DNA of 64,000 bases, from contig WTPW01000370.1 of the NCBI GenBank assembly GCA_009809945.1, forward strand, positions 1-64,000, written 5' to 3'. The position numbers were made by a program, and so were the translations under genes. Each line of letters begins with the position of its first letter. The stretch's first letter is position 1. Under the pieces are notes generated by a model, which saw only the letters and a program-made list of their open reading frames with translations, had not been told where the DNA came from and made no database searches. Shown in pieces: positions 1-11,698 of this stretch. Origin of the DNA: Gigaspora margarita. Lineage: Eukaryota; Glomeromycota; Glomeromycetes; Diversisporales; Gigasporaceae.

Positions 1-425
1 AAACCAGTTTTTTGATGTTTTTATAAAAAAGATTTTGAGCAAAAAAAAAAAAAATTACTGTAACTACATACCTATTACTGTAACCACATACCAGAACCCC
101 TTAAACATCAACCCCCTATGCGATAAACAGACACGAAACGTAGACCTGAAATACTCACTTAAAAATAGTCCCCTTTGCAGTGACAATCATGCACGAATAG
201 CACGTACATACGTAAAAAAGTCATACCAAACCAGTTCAACATAAAAAGCAAATCTGGAACATCGCATTCCACAATGTCATGTGAAATATAACCAATCAAA
301 GAACCGTATTTGTTCACAACATTTTACTCTTCAGATAACCATGCACTTTATATTTCACACTCCGCTCCTGGTACTAGTACTAAATTAAGTAGTATACATG
401 CTAGTACTTAATTTTTAGTATGCAT
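1..425. other. AT-rich sequence without a recognisable gene
   Basis: No coding pattern is supported. A short open frame near 35-244 has an arbitrary composition and no homologue that I recognise. The last 60 bases contain repeats of the type TAGTACTAAATTAAG / CTAGTACTTAATTTTTAG, a small hairpin just before the next element. Confidence 0.5.
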
Positions 426-1486
426 TAGAATGGGATGGATCAGGTTTGATCTGAAATTTCATAGATCAGATCAGGTTCAGATACAGATTAGATTCAAATT
501 ATTGACCTGTTAAAAATCAAATCAGGTTCAGATCAGGTCTATTAAAGTATCAGATTGGGTTTGGGTTTCTGTTCATTAATCTGTATTACCTGATCATACC
601 TGCTATAATTTTAAAAATAGGTAGCTGTGTGATGCATTCATACTAAAACCAGAAATGTTATATGTATAAGTACTATTTATATACTAAAAGACTCAATTAT
701 GCTAAGTAATTTATTTGTTATAAAGAAAAAGAAATAAATCTGTTACTGAATGTTTCATATCCAATAACAGTATATCTGGCTTTGAATTTAATCACTCACA
801 ACCTAAGCCCCTTTATAGTTCAGGTTAATACATTAAATTCAAAATTAGATGCTTTGTTAATTGTATCATATAAAAATAATCACTTTGTGATCTTTTAGAA
901 CTTTTGTCTGGCAAATAAAACTGTTAATGGTTGCTATACCTGATTTTGTTTCATATAATATTATGGCTATCTCAGTATGCTCATATAATAGTATTTGCTA
1001 GCACAGCACATTAACATATGCTCAATCAAATGCAAGATTTTGCTGATACTATTCTAGATGCAGTTAACTATATACTCTGTTAATGCAAGTATAACTAAAT
1101 TCCTGGTAATCTTACCCAATCTATTCAATTTACATTAAAAAGAAACAGAATAATATAAATAATATCTTCTATTTTAGAAAATATTAATTTTAAAATGTAC
1201 TTATACATATAAAGTTATTAGTTTTAGTGCGACTGCATTGTGCAGCTATCCTAATTAAAATAATAATCATAGTAATTAGTTATATCTAGTTACTTTTACT
1301 CATCCTTGATCAAATTTATATGAGAATAAAAATGATTGGGTTTGGTCAGGTCAAGACAGGTCAGGTTAGCTTTGAAATAGATCTGATCTGAACCCAATAA
1401 AAAATTTTATAATGGGTCAAATATGGGCTGGTTTTAATCAAGTTTGGGTCAGGTTTAAAGGAACCTGATCTGACCTGACCCATTCT
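426..1486. mobile_element. hAT-like non-autonomous element (about 1.06 kb)
   Basis: The ends are inverted repeats rich in the word GGATCAGGT/GGTCAGGTCAGATC: the left end starts TAGAATGGGATGGATCAGG and the right end, read on the other strand, starts AGAATGGGTCAGGTCAG. Flanking bases GTATGCAT and GTATCCTA are a possible decayed 8-bp duplication (5 of 8). The interior is AT-rich and has no transposase frame. The boundaries rest mainly on the inverted ends, so the superfamily is uncertain. Confidence 0.45.
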
Positions 1487-1527
1487 GTATCCTAGTATAC
1501 ATGTATATATATATATACTGTATATAA

Positions 1528-1773
1528 GGAGGTGAGTCAGTAGAAAAGGGACAAATTTTTTCTAAGTAAAAGTTTTCTTGACTTTAAACTTAAATATTTT
1601 AACAACTATTTTAAAAATTTAATAAATATTTTTTATTTTGATTCTATATAATTTCAAGATTAAAATAAAAAATTTTTTAGAAAATTTGATTAAATAGTTG
1701 TTAAAATATTTAAATTTAAAAATTAAAAAAATTTTACTAAAAATGATTTGTCTCTTTTTTACTGACTCACCCC
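1528..1773. mobile_element. Foldback MITE, GGTGAGTCAGTAG family, copy 1
   Basis: Nearly the whole element is one inverted repeat: the left end GGAGGTGAGTCAGTAG pairs with the right end ACTGACTCACCCC, and pairing continues through AT-rich arms with the words AGGGACAAAT / ATTTGTCTC and TTTTAACAACTATT / AATAGTTGTTAAAA. There is no coding capacity. A second member lies at 6,305-6,550. Confidence 0.7.
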
Positions 1774-1789
1774 ATATGTCTATTCTAAT

Positions 1790-1985
1790 TATTTTATTTG
1801 CTTATTGCTTTTCTATATTTGTTTTTTATTTTTTATTTTTTTTTCATTTTTCTTTAAATTTTTTATTTAAATTTTTAAAATTTTTTTACATATTAACTTT
1901 GATTTTTTTTACTTTTTTTATTTTTATTTTTTTTTATTTAAATTTTTTTTTAATTTTTTTTTATTTTAACTTTAATTTTTGGAGT
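1790..1985. repeat. T-rich low-complexity tract
   Basis: Almost pure T with scattered A. The open frame across it would encode a Phe/Ile/Leu-only peptide, which is a composition artefact. Similar tracts occur at about 6,130-6,300, 6,715-6,880 and 7,630-7,890. Confidence 0.8.
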
Positions 1986-3396
1986 TTTCTATACATCTCT
2001 GGCCAGTGATATGCTACTTATGTATTTCTGGCCTTTTGCCCAATTAAATTGCAAGAAAGTTATGTGATCACTATTTTCACTAACTATATAATCATGTGAT
2101 TATATCGAATGAGTCAACTGTAAAGATGGGCAAAATACAAAATTTTCATTTTAGTATGCACCTGTGCATGCATTTTTTGCATGCATGCATGCATGTTTGG
2201 CCAAAGTTATGATTTAATTTCTTAATGCTGGCCAAAATTAATTGCATGCATGTATACAGTCATATACATAGTGCCCACCTCTAGTTATTTGCTTTCATAT
2301 AACTCAGAACCATACTAACAAGACAAATGCATACTCAGAAAACCAAACAATAAAAAGAAATTAAAAATTTTCAAATCTTTAAATCAAAATATCTTGGTAA
2401 CTGACTTATCAAACTTAGTAAATTTTTTTATTTGAATTATATAAATCTATAGAATTTAAATAAAAATTTTATTAAGTTTAATTGGATAGTTGTGGAGATA
2501 TCTTCAAATTAACTTAGCTCAGATTCGCAAAAACAATCAAAAATAATTATATTATTATTCTATATCCACTATTTTAAAGATAGTAAGTAAATAGAGTGAC
2601 CTTAGATAGTGAACACTTTGTGTAACCTTACTTGTTATTGTGATTTATTTAAGTTGAAAGGCATTTTTTACAAAACTTAACAAGAAGATTTAAGGCAATT
2701 TGCAATTATAAAAGAGGCTCCAATTAAAAGAATATGAGAATACTATAATTGTTTAATTTAAGTAATAAATAATTATATTTATTAGTAAAAGAGTATGAAG
2801 ACTTGATGTTAAACTTAAGGTTCATATTTCTGCTTTTATAAATTTTGATTTTACACAAATGTAATAGCTATATCTATTACATGTGCAATATATGCTATAA
2901 CTAATACTAATAAAAATATATAGAATATATAATAAAGATATAATATGTAAAATAAATGAAATATGTATGATAAATAAAATATGTAATAAATGCTTCAAAT
3001 ATGATATGTAATATATGTTAAGATATTTGCACAGTAGATAATCTAGCTATTAGATTACAGATCTTATAATAATTGTTAATTGGTTCAAATCTTGTCACAT
3101 AGTAGTCAGATTTGGATGATTTTTAGCTTGTTAGAACCAAGGTGAGCTGATTTAAATAGTGGCAGTTTCATTCAATTCTGATCGCAAGTTAAGAGTTATA
3201 ATTAATTTGTGTTTTATAGCAATTTCTATAGGTCAACTATATACACAATTTTTTTATTAATATTTTTTAATTTATTATATTTTATTATAATGTAATATAT
3301 TAATTACAATATTATAACATTATAGACCTGTATGCCCAGTATCAATTTTATACTCAATAGAGAGAGAAAAAAAACTCAAAAATTTCATATTAAAAC

Positions 3397-3682
3397 CAGG
3401 GTTCCTCAAATTCAAATCAAATCAAATATTGGGTCAATTTGCATTTGATCAAATCAAATTGACCCTGATTTGAATTTGATTTGATTCAAATATTTGGATT
3501 TGAATTTGATTTGAATTTGAATTTTTAATAGTAATTTTCAAATCAAATCAAATATTTGTCAAATCAAATCAAATTTGGCCAGATTTGAATTTGATCAAAT
3601 CAAATATAGTCAAATTTGAATTTGAATTTGATCAAATATTTGATTCAAATATTTGAAGATCAAATCAAATTGTGGAACCCTA
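3397..3682. mobile_element. hAT MITE built from AAATCAAATTTGA words
   Basis: A perfect 8-bp target duplication ATTAAAAC lies at 3,389-3,396 and 3,683-3,690. Terminal repeats are CAGGGTTCC at the left and TAGGGTTCC read inward from the right, matching the usual hAT start YAGGG. The whole interior is a permutation of CAAATCAAAT / ATTTGAATTTG words, so it is low-complexity and self-complementary. No gene. Confidence 0.85.
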
Positions 3683-4932
3683 ATTAAAACACTAGTCAAC
3701 TTGTGTATTAGAACTACTTAGAACCTTTGGCAGAGTTTTCTCAAGCTTTATATACTTATATACAATAAGAAAAAGCCCAAAGAATAATGAAGTAAAAAGC
3801 AAGATAACAAAATAATTTCCATAAAGGCTCTAACAATGATATTAAAAGCAATGAGATCTACTAGCAAAGGTTTCAACATAGATACTAAAGTAGTGAAATT
3901 ATGCCTGTAAAGGCTCCAATAAAAATGATAACACTATAGTGACTTATCTATTATTGACAAAGAAAAGCTAACTTGAGATAGAAAAAAAACCAATAAAAAG
4001 ACCACTTATCTTAAAACAAAAGCTTCCAAAATGATAGAAACATACTAACCTAAAAAAGTAAGCATAATCTAAGAAAAAAAAAGAAAGACCCACCAACAAA
4101 GGTTTTAAAAATAATACTAAAATAGCAAAAACATGCACATGAAGGCTTCATTGAAAATAACAATACTGTTTATTATTAATAAAAGTTAGCTCAAGAAAAC
4201 AAGAGTAAAAACAATAAGAAAGACCACTTATCTTAAAGCAAAAGTTTCAAAATAACAATACCAAAATAACAGAAACACATTAAACTCACAAAAAAAAAAA
4301 AGAAGCTCAATTCAAGAAAAAAAAAAAAACAATGAAATACTTATCTTGAATGATCCAGTTCCAGTGAAGAAAAATCAAAAGATATACTGAAAATTGTTTC
4401 AAGATTAAAAGCACTGACAATAACCAAATAATGAAAATTTAGAATCTTTACAAATGACATTACCAAAATGGTATAATACTAAAATTACTAATAACAACAC
4501 TGAAATGATGAATCCTGAAATATTTACAAATAACAGTTCTGAAATAATAAAAAAAATACAACAATACCTACTACAATAGCTTCCTATCCAGTTTTCTAGT
4601 GAAATAAGTCTAAAAAAGAAAGAAAGTATTATTCAAAGAAAGAAAAAAAGCAATAAAACAAGAAAGCTTTATATTTTAGGATCCTAAAACAAATTCTTTA
4701 CTACCCAGTATTCTAAAAACCAAACAAAAAAAGCTGTTATTAATTCAATAAAAAAACAAAAAAAGTAATAAAAACTAATTATCTTACAAGATAGCAAACT
4801 GTTTCTACCTGGTTCTTTAGCAAACTAGCAAAAAAAAATCAATACGAATAAAAAAACAGATCTAGATTATTAGAAAAAAAAACAAACCAACTGATTCTGG
4901 ATTATACAAAAGCAGTAGACCTATTCAATATA
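3683..4932. other. A-rich gene-free stretch with diverged tandem repeats
   Basis: No coding pattern. Phrases such as AAGACCACTTATCTTAAA and AAAGTTAGCTCAAGAAAA recur near 4,000 and 4,230, which suggests an old tandem duplication of roughly 230-270 bp. Otherwise only A-rich simple sequence is visible. Confidence 0.5.
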
Positions 4933-5324
4933 TTGAAATAGTGATCATATAACTTTTTTGCAATTTAATTGGTCAAAAAGGTATATCTCTGACCAGAGAT
5001 GCATAGAAAACTATTAATTTTTTTTTTACTTTTTTTTATTTTTATTTATTATTTATTTTTTTTATTTTTTATTTTTAGGCTTAGGAATTCTACACACCTA
5101 TGCAGTCATGCATTCCTTAATCAACAAATCAAAACCAATTGTATGAACACATGATCACTTGCTTGTAACTAGCCAATCAATATCAATTGCAAATTTTATA
5201 AAAAAATTTTAAGAATTTTAAAGATTTTTTTATTAAAAAAAAAGAAAAATAAAATTTAAAGAATACAACAAATGATAAATCACACTATAACTAAAAAAAA
5301 TATAAAGTGATAAAAATCTGAACT

Positions 5325-5375
5325 AACCCAAATGCTAACCCTAACCCAAACATGAACCCTAACCCTATTCTAACC
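5325..5375. repeat. Short telomere-like CCCTAA array
   Basis: Several imperfect copies of the hexamer CCCTAA. It is internal and degenerate, so it is an interstitial telomere-like patch and not a chromosome end. Confidence 0.6.
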
Positions 5376-5409
5376 TTCATTAACTTTTATTATAATACAA
5401 CAATAAAAA

Positions 5410-5995
5410 CTACAGTGAAGCCACAAGCACCAATGACTTAAAACCAGATAAAACTATTAAAAAAACATGCAAGACCACTACTGAAGAAACATGCAAGACC
5501 ACTACTAAAAAACCATGCAAGACTACTAAAGAAACATGCAAGATCACTACTGAAGAAATGTGCAAGACCACAACTAAAAAAATATATAAGACTACTACCC
5601 AAGAACTATGCAAGACTATTACTAAAAAACTGTGCAAGGTTACTACTAAAGAAATGTACAATACTACTCTGAAGAAATATGCAAGATCACTACCAAAGAA
5701 ACATACAAGACTACCTACTAGAGAAATGTACAAGACCATTAACCAAGAAGAAAATCCAATAGCAGCACTAGTGATAACACCTGTGATGATACCAATGAAA
5801 ATATACAAACCTACTACCAAAAAAACATGCAAGACCACTACTAAAGAAATGTACAAGACCACCCACCAAAAAGAAAATCTAATGGCAGGACCAATAATGA
5901 TACTAGTGACAACACTTGAGACAATACCTGCAATGATACTAATAATAATACCAACGATTATACTAATGATAACACTAGCAACATATCAATAATAG
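5410..5995. repeat. 24-bp minisatellite (ACATGCAAGACCACTACTAA type)
   Basis: Units of about 24 bp, of the form ACATGCAAGACCACTACTAA plus a few A/G, are repeated many times with point differences. The period is a multiple of three, so one plus-strand frame (Lys-Thr-rich with spaced Cys) and one minus-strand frame (Val/Leu/Ile/Ser-rich) stay open by arithmetic. The 3' part, from about 5,740, drifts into ATGATACTA/ACAATACC trinucleotide-like sequence. I do not call a gene: there is no start context, splice pattern or known domain. Confidence 0.7.
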
Positions 5996-6304
5996 CACTA
6001 GTGACAATAGCTAAAAAAAGAAAAAAAATTAGTAAATGAAATATAAAAAAAATCAAAACAAACAAATAAAAAACAATAATTATCTTAATAATCTTATTTA
6101 TATCATACAAATAGAAGTGTATGATCATATGAGTGCATGAAAAACCTTTTCTTTTTATTTTTAACTTTTTATTTTTTTATTTTTTCAGTTATTTATTTTT
6201 TATTTTTTGTTTATTTATTTTTTTATTTTTTTATTTTTTTTTTAGTTATTTATTTTTATTTTTTGTTTATTTATTTTTTTATTTTTTTTATTTTTTCAGT
6301 ATAT

Positions 6305-6550
6305 GGGGATAAGTCAATAGAAATCAAGCAAAATTTTTTTAGTAACTTTTTTTAAAAGTTTAAATTAAAAACTTAACAAAAACTTGATCAAATTTGATAA
6401 AATTTTTTTTTAAATTAATTTTATAAATGTATAAAATTGATTTTAAAAAAATTTTATCAAATTTGATTAAATTTTTGTTAAATTATTTTTGTTCAAAGTT
6501 TCAAAAAAATTTTATTATAAAAATTTGCTTGATTTCTATTGACTCACCCC
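6305..6550. mobile_element. Foldback MITE, GGTGAGTCAGTAG family, copy 2
   Basis: The left end GGGGATAAGTCAATAG pairs with the right end CTATTGACTCACCCC, and pairing continues through AAATCAAGCAAAATTTTT and long AT arms. Same family as 1,528-1,773. It is abutted on its right by another MITE. Confidence 0.7.
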
Positions 6551-6554
6551 ATAC

Positions 6555-6713
6555 ATAGTTGGCAATTTGACAAAATTACAGAGTTGAATGTCATAAAAAT
6601 GTGTCATTTTTGTCATAAAACTATTATTTTGTTATTATTTTATAATATTTTATAAAATTTGGCAGTTATTTATTTGTCATAAAAAAGTCATATTTGTCAT
6701 TTTGCCAACACTA
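6555..6713. mobile_element. hAT-like MITE inserted at the edge of the preceding MITE
   Basis: The left end ATAGTTGGCAATTTGACA and the right end, read inward, TAGTGTTGGCAAAATGACA form inverted repeats. Flanks CCCCATAC (6,547-6,554) and CCCCATAT (6,714-6,721) agree at 7 of 8 positions, a hAT-sized duplication. The left copy of the target overlaps the terminal CCCC of the neighbouring foldback element. No coding frame. Confidence 0.65.
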
Positions 6714-6714
6714 C

Positions 6715-8035
6715 CCCATATATATTTTTTTATTTTTTCAGTATATATATGTTTTTATTTTTTCAATTTTTTTATTTTTTTTCAGTATTTCTTTTTTTTA
6801 TTTTTTTAATATTTATTTTTTTTTTATGTTTCAGTTATTTATTTTTTTTATTTTTTTATTTATTTATTTTTTTATTCATTCAGAGCATAGTGGAAGTTCA
6901 TTTAAATTGGTTAAATTAAAGATAAATTTGATTGGCAAAGATCTTTTTTTATATTCAATTGTAGTTTTTAAAGTATTTTAATAAGTAAAGATAGTCATAA
7001 CATATAAAATATTTTTCTACAATATATAACTACTATAATGACTTAATATATTGCTTTTATACCTTTAAAGCTACTGTTTTTTAACAACTAATGCAATAGG
7101 ATGCAAAAGGTTGTGAAACTAAATGAGAAGCAAAAGTTTTGAAAGTTCAGAAGGTGTTTTGGTAATCTAAGCAATTAGTAAATTAAAGTTGTCTTACTAT
7201 GTAGGTTTGCTTTGTTTTCTATAAGTAAAAAGTACTATAAATTTGAAACTAATATTCCAAACTCTATCTTTTTATTATATTTAGGTTATATAAATACATT
7301 TTATAGTAACAGCATTTAGAAATCTTTGTATATGTTATTTTATTCAGCAGATTGTGTCACAAAACTTAGAGTATTTGTTGTAAAATAAATATTGTACTTA
7401 TTGTAAAATGAAATAATATTATATATATTGTGAAATATGAATAGCTATGAACTCTATGTATTGTAAGACTATAATACATGCTTTTAGAAAGTATTAACTA
7501 ATCTTTTAAAAGTTTCATGAGTAATAAAATTTCATCTGGGCATAGCTGATACTTTATCCAGAGAATGATCTACATTTTTTTGTGTATTTTAACAACTAAT
7601 CAAAATAAACTTCCACAATGCTTTTATTCAGTTATTTATTTTTTTATTTTAAAATTTTTTATTTTTTTTTATGTTTAGCTTTTATTTTTATTTAATTTTT
7701 TCAGGTTTAACTTTTTTATTTTTTTTATTTACTTTTTTAGAATATTTATTTTTTAATTTATTTTTGTTTTTGTTTATTTTTTTATTAAATTTTTTTAATG
7801 GGTTTTTTTTAATTATTATTTATATTTACCTTTAAGTTAATGTTTTCTTTTTATTCTTTTATTTATTTATTTATTTTGTTTTTTTTGTTTTTTACTTTTC
7901 TTTATAGGTGAATAGGTGATTTTACTAGTAGGTAAATAATGGGTGATTAGGTGGGCAAATGGATAGTTGGATGCTTTTAGAGTGAAAAGGTGTGTGGATA
8001 GATAGTTTTAAACAAGTAAGTTTCAAAGGTATACC
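6715..8035. other. Gene-free AT-rich region with T-rich tracts
   Basis: T-rich low-complexity DNA at 6,715-6,880 and 7,630-7,890, and unremarkable AT-rich sequence between. Open frames here are Phe/Ile/Tyr-only composition effects. Around 7,905-7,980 there are short GGTGAATAGGTG-like direct repeats. Confidence 0.6.
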
Positions 8036-8140
8036 ATATATGCAATAGTAAGAATAAAAGTAAATTTACAGTTATTCTCTGATACAGGGATAACCAGAAT
8101 TTACTTTTTACTCCCACTATTGCGTATATATGCTAGAGAT
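8036..8140. repeat. Small imperfect foldback
   Basis: TATATGCAATAGTAAGAATA on the left pairs with an imperfect complement, CTCCCACTATTGCGTATATA, on the right. The arms also share GTAAATT-type sequence. It looks like an aged MITE; no clear target duplication. Confidence 0.45.
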
Positions 8141-8199
8141 GCATTCCATTATCTATAATAAAATTCAACTGGTGGATATCTAGATCATATCTCTAGTAG

Positions 8200-8385
8200 C
8201 AATGACAAAAGGAGGGAGCTTATTTTCAGAATTAAAAATTTTATTACTGATTCGGTTTGGAAAAAATGAAGTAGTTTATTTTCAGATAAAACAAGTTTTT
8301 AGGTTTTTTGGTCAAAACAAAGGTGTAGCATATTTTCAAAATATATGGCATTCTACTTCCTTTGCTTTATATAATTGCAAAATTT
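8200..8385. repeat. Fragment related to the foldback repeat at 45.3-45.8 kb
   Basis: The words TTTTCAGATAAAACAAGTTT, GGTCAAAACAAAGG and TAGCATATTTTC follow the same order as near 45,680-45,750. Its open frame is therefore repeat-derived and is not called as a gene. Confidence 0.5.
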
Positions 8386-8893
8386 AATTTAAATTAATAT
8401 GTAGGCTGAGAAAAATAATTGCTTCAAAGTTTATAGTAATTTTATATGTACTGTATTTTATTATAATTTTATATAAACCAAATTTGCACCTGATATTGTG
8501 TGACAAATCGGATGACTGATATAATCTTTTTAAAAATGATTATATGCTACTGTGCATTAATTCCGAAAATTCATGGGCACTAATTCGAGACCACGCAAAC
8601 TATTTTTGAAAGGATCGAATTATAAAATAACGCCCATGAGCGTTATTTCGTGCTTAAATGTTATTCATGAATATTTACTATTGAATTTTATCATTCGCAT
8701 TAATTTAGCACGTTAATCCAAGTATTTAAATAAGCTACTCAACCTCATAAATATTTACAATTTATTTACGTTGTTGAGACAAAAATTATATTTAAGTGTC
8801 GCATAATAAAAATCTAATTTAAATAAAATTAGTTTTTAAATCCCGTTGCAGAATTTCAACTACCCCAACGGCACCCCGAAAAATTTTGCGATA

Positions 8894-9250
8894 AGGCCAC
8901 GCAAAGTTAATTTTTGTTTTGCATAACCCGCCGACCCAATTTTCCAAAAAAAATATATTTTTTTTATAAATTGCTATTGTGCCAATTATTCCATTTTTGC
9001 CATTTAAACTTTTTCTCCGGTGTCACCGATTATGACCTTAATTTTCTGATAAGCCCGATAAAAAAGGCAAGATTTTCTGATTCCATCGAAGAATTAACTT
9101 TGCGTGACTTTAGATGTGAACATGAATTAATTTAGCCCACGTAAAATTACTTTTTTTTTTTTTTTTTTAAAAAAGAAAAAAATCCGACCCGCCGACCGGA
9201 ATTTTGAAACATCAGGTTATGCAAAACGAAAAATTAACTTTGCGTGGCCT
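8894..9250. mobile_element. AGGCCACGCAAAGTTAATTT MITE, copy 1
   Basis: Inverted termini of about 35 bp: AGGCCACGCAAAGTTAATTT at the left, and the same sequence read inward from the right end. The interior contains CTCCGGTGTCACC and CGACCCGCCGACCGGAATTT, both shared with the second copy at 18,499-18,882. Neither copy shows a convincing target duplication, so the superfamily is unassigned. No coding capacity. Confidence 0.75.
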
Positions 9251-9690
9251 AATAAATTCTTCAAAGTTTATTAATATTTGGGTTATTGTTTATATTAGCA
9301 TTTAGAGATATTAAGATATATAGTGAAATAGCTCAAGAAAAACTTTTTGTTAGAGCACTAAAGATGGTTTCATATGCAGATTTTTGAGTTAAGGGCGATT
9401 TTTAGCAAAAAGAATAGTTTTCCTGTTCATGTTATGTTAGTGTTAGGGATGGGTTCGATCAGCTAGGTCAGCTATCGGTCAGCTATCATCGACTATCGAC
9501 TAATAGTCGGCTATAGCCGGCTATAGCCGATAAATTACTTGATCAATTTCTTAATCAATTTTTCAATCAAAAATATAAACAAGTGCCAAATAATTATATT
9601 TCTATATGTTATACAGTTATACATATTAGAGTACCCGAAAAAAAGTCGGGTCACATGCTGTAAACAGCCAATCAAAATATTGAAGATCCC

Positions 9691-9822
9691 GATCTACATT
9701 TTCAAAATCTAATTCTGGTCAAATTTGTAGATCATTTGGCCTATTGGATATGAGTTTAAAACTCAACCACAATAGGCCAAACGATCTGCAAATTTGACCA
9801 GAATTAGATCGTTTCGAAAATG
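9691..9822. repeat. Hairpin inside the outer hAT-like element
   Basis: TCTAATTCTGGTCAAATTTG followed by GTAGATC and TTTGGCCTATTG pairs with its complement about 25 bases later (CAATAGGCCAAACGATCTGC). The stem is around 50 bp with few mismatches. It may be a separate old insertion or part of the host element. Confidence 0.6.
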
Positions 9823-11322
9823 AAAAATTTTCAAGAAGATTTCTCTGTAACTACTTGATTAAGCTCAGTAATTTTTTTATTTTTCTAGAATCAAAAATAA
9901 AAAAAATTTTATCGAAATTTGATAGATAGTTGCTGAGAAATCTTCATTAAAATCGAATTTTACAAAAAATCAGTAAATTTCCTTTTTTTAATTTTAAGCG
10001 AAGATTTCTCAACAACTATTGATTCAACGACAAGAATTTTTTTCTTTTAACTCTGTAAGTTTATTAAATTGAAATATAAAAAATTTATTGAAAGTGAATA
10101 GGCAAATCTTCACTAAACATTTAGAAAAAATTAGTCACAACTTTTCTATATGGATACCTAAACTTTGAACAAATATCACTTGGCACTCACCTGATCAAAT
10201 TCGATTGAATTAACTTTTATAAACTTGTAGAATTAAAATAAAACTTTTGATCGAATTTGATCAGGTAATTACCAAATAATCTTCATTGAATTCATCTTGA
10301 TTTTACTATAAGTTACTATAAAACTATAAAAATACCTTAGCTGTCGCCACAATTTTAATTAGCTAACTGCCGTGGTCTACAAAATTTTGGCCCGCATTAT
10401 ACAATTTTTACGTAATTTTTGGCCGGAATTAAGTTTTAACTTTTTATTACAAAAATAGAATTTTTTAGGGAAATAAGCCTATAATATGACAAAATTAGTC
10501 CAGGAGCATTTTCACTTAATAGGCGGCTGTGATTTCATTAATAGGGTTTTGAGTAATTTCAGCCTAGATTATTGATCGTTGCCAGAGTTGTTAGGTGGTA
10601 AATTACCATCAGTAAATTAGTAATTTACCAGGTAATTTACCAAAGATGTGGTAAATTTACTCATATGTATATTAAAAAATATTAAATCTACAATAAGTTA
10701 TTTTGCATTTATATAATATATATAGAGCTTTGACCCGGGTCAGAAAGTAGTGACCCGGGCGGGTCAGATATTTATCCGGGTCATGACCTGGGTCAACGGG
10801 TCAGATTCGAGGTAGGAACGTCCCGAGTGCCCTGAGTTTGTAGATCGTTACATAATTGATTCAGAATTTTTTTCGGGTAGATTATCTCATCTGTGAGTGT
10901 ACTAAATAACTTGGTTTTCGTATCGTACTATAATAATATCAGTTAAATCATTCTAAATCACTCGACCTTCATGTTATATTTACTTACCGAAGTTACAAGT
11001 AAATTATAATCACTACGTTTACAAAATCTTTTGTGTTGAGCAAAAAAAACGTAAGAAAAGTTTTAATAACGTTAATGTATGGTAAGAAATTAGTTCGTAT
11101 AGTTTTTTTATTTTACATTTTGCATAGATATCCTTTAATAATTGAAAGTATATGAATAGTGTTAATTAACTATGCGATTTATTGCTAATATTATTGTATG
11201 TGTTTTTATAATATGATAAGAAGTTTATAGATAAGATGTATTAAAGCTCAGAGGTTTCTTATTAGAAAGATAGTTGTGTAAGATAGTACATATATAAGAT
11301 ATTAGAATTTGAATAGATGTAG

Positions 11323-11412
11323 GATTAGACGTAGAATTAGACGTAGAATTAGACGTAGAATTAGGCTAGAATTAGACGTAGAATTAGACTTATAAGTAGA
11401 CGTAGAATTAAA
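11323..11412. repeat. 12-bp minisatellite (ACGTAGAATTAG)
   Basis: About seven head-to-tail copies of ACGTAGAATTAG with minor variants, located inside the third-level hAT-like element. Confidence 0.8.
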
Positions 11413-11588
11413 CATATATAGATTATTAAGATTTTGGAATTAAATACTATGAATAATTTAACTAAGCTTAACACCGGGTTAATTATAAATTTTAACTATC
11501 CTTAATTATATTGTAAATTTTTATGTACTGATATTTTAAATTAAAATGAAAAATAGAGTTAGATATAGGATTAGGGTAGGGTCAAGAC

Positions 11589-11698
11589 TATAGATGCTGG
11601 TGAAATGTGGTGAAATGTGGTGAAATCATTTCACCACTATTGGTGAAATTGATGGTGAATTGGTGAAATTGGTGAAATTAATTTCACCAGCATCTATA
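11589..11698. mobile_element. 110-bp MITE, innermost level of the nest
   Basis: Perfect 8-bp target duplication GTCAAGAC at 11,581-11,588 and 11,699-11,706. The inverted termini TATAGATGCTGGTGAAAT are identical at both ends. The interior is made of GGTGAAAT repeats. This is one of the smallest well-delimited mobile elements in the window. Confidence 0.9.

Larger units (their letters stand above)
1983..5015. repeat. Pair of about 90-bp inverted repeats, 2.85 kb apart
   Basis: 1,983-2,085 and the reverse complement of 4,933-5,015 share TTTTCTATRCATCTCTGG, CCAATTAAATTGCAA and AAGTTATRTGATCACTATT in the same order. They may be the ends of a larger decayed element that later took in the MITE at 3,397-3,682. 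No clear target duplication and no coding frame between them were found. Just inside the left arm are GCATGCATGC runs. Confidence 0.5.

Noticed and set aside
1698-2009. T-rich Phe/Leu/Ile open frames here and at 6,137-6,355 and 6,694-6,981
   Set aside because: Low-complexity composition with no domain or start context.
3030-3130. tRNA- or SINE-like sequence with GGTTCAAATC (B-box-like) near 3,080
   Set aside because: No matching A box, no cloverleaf and no acceptor pairing could be drawn; too weak to call.
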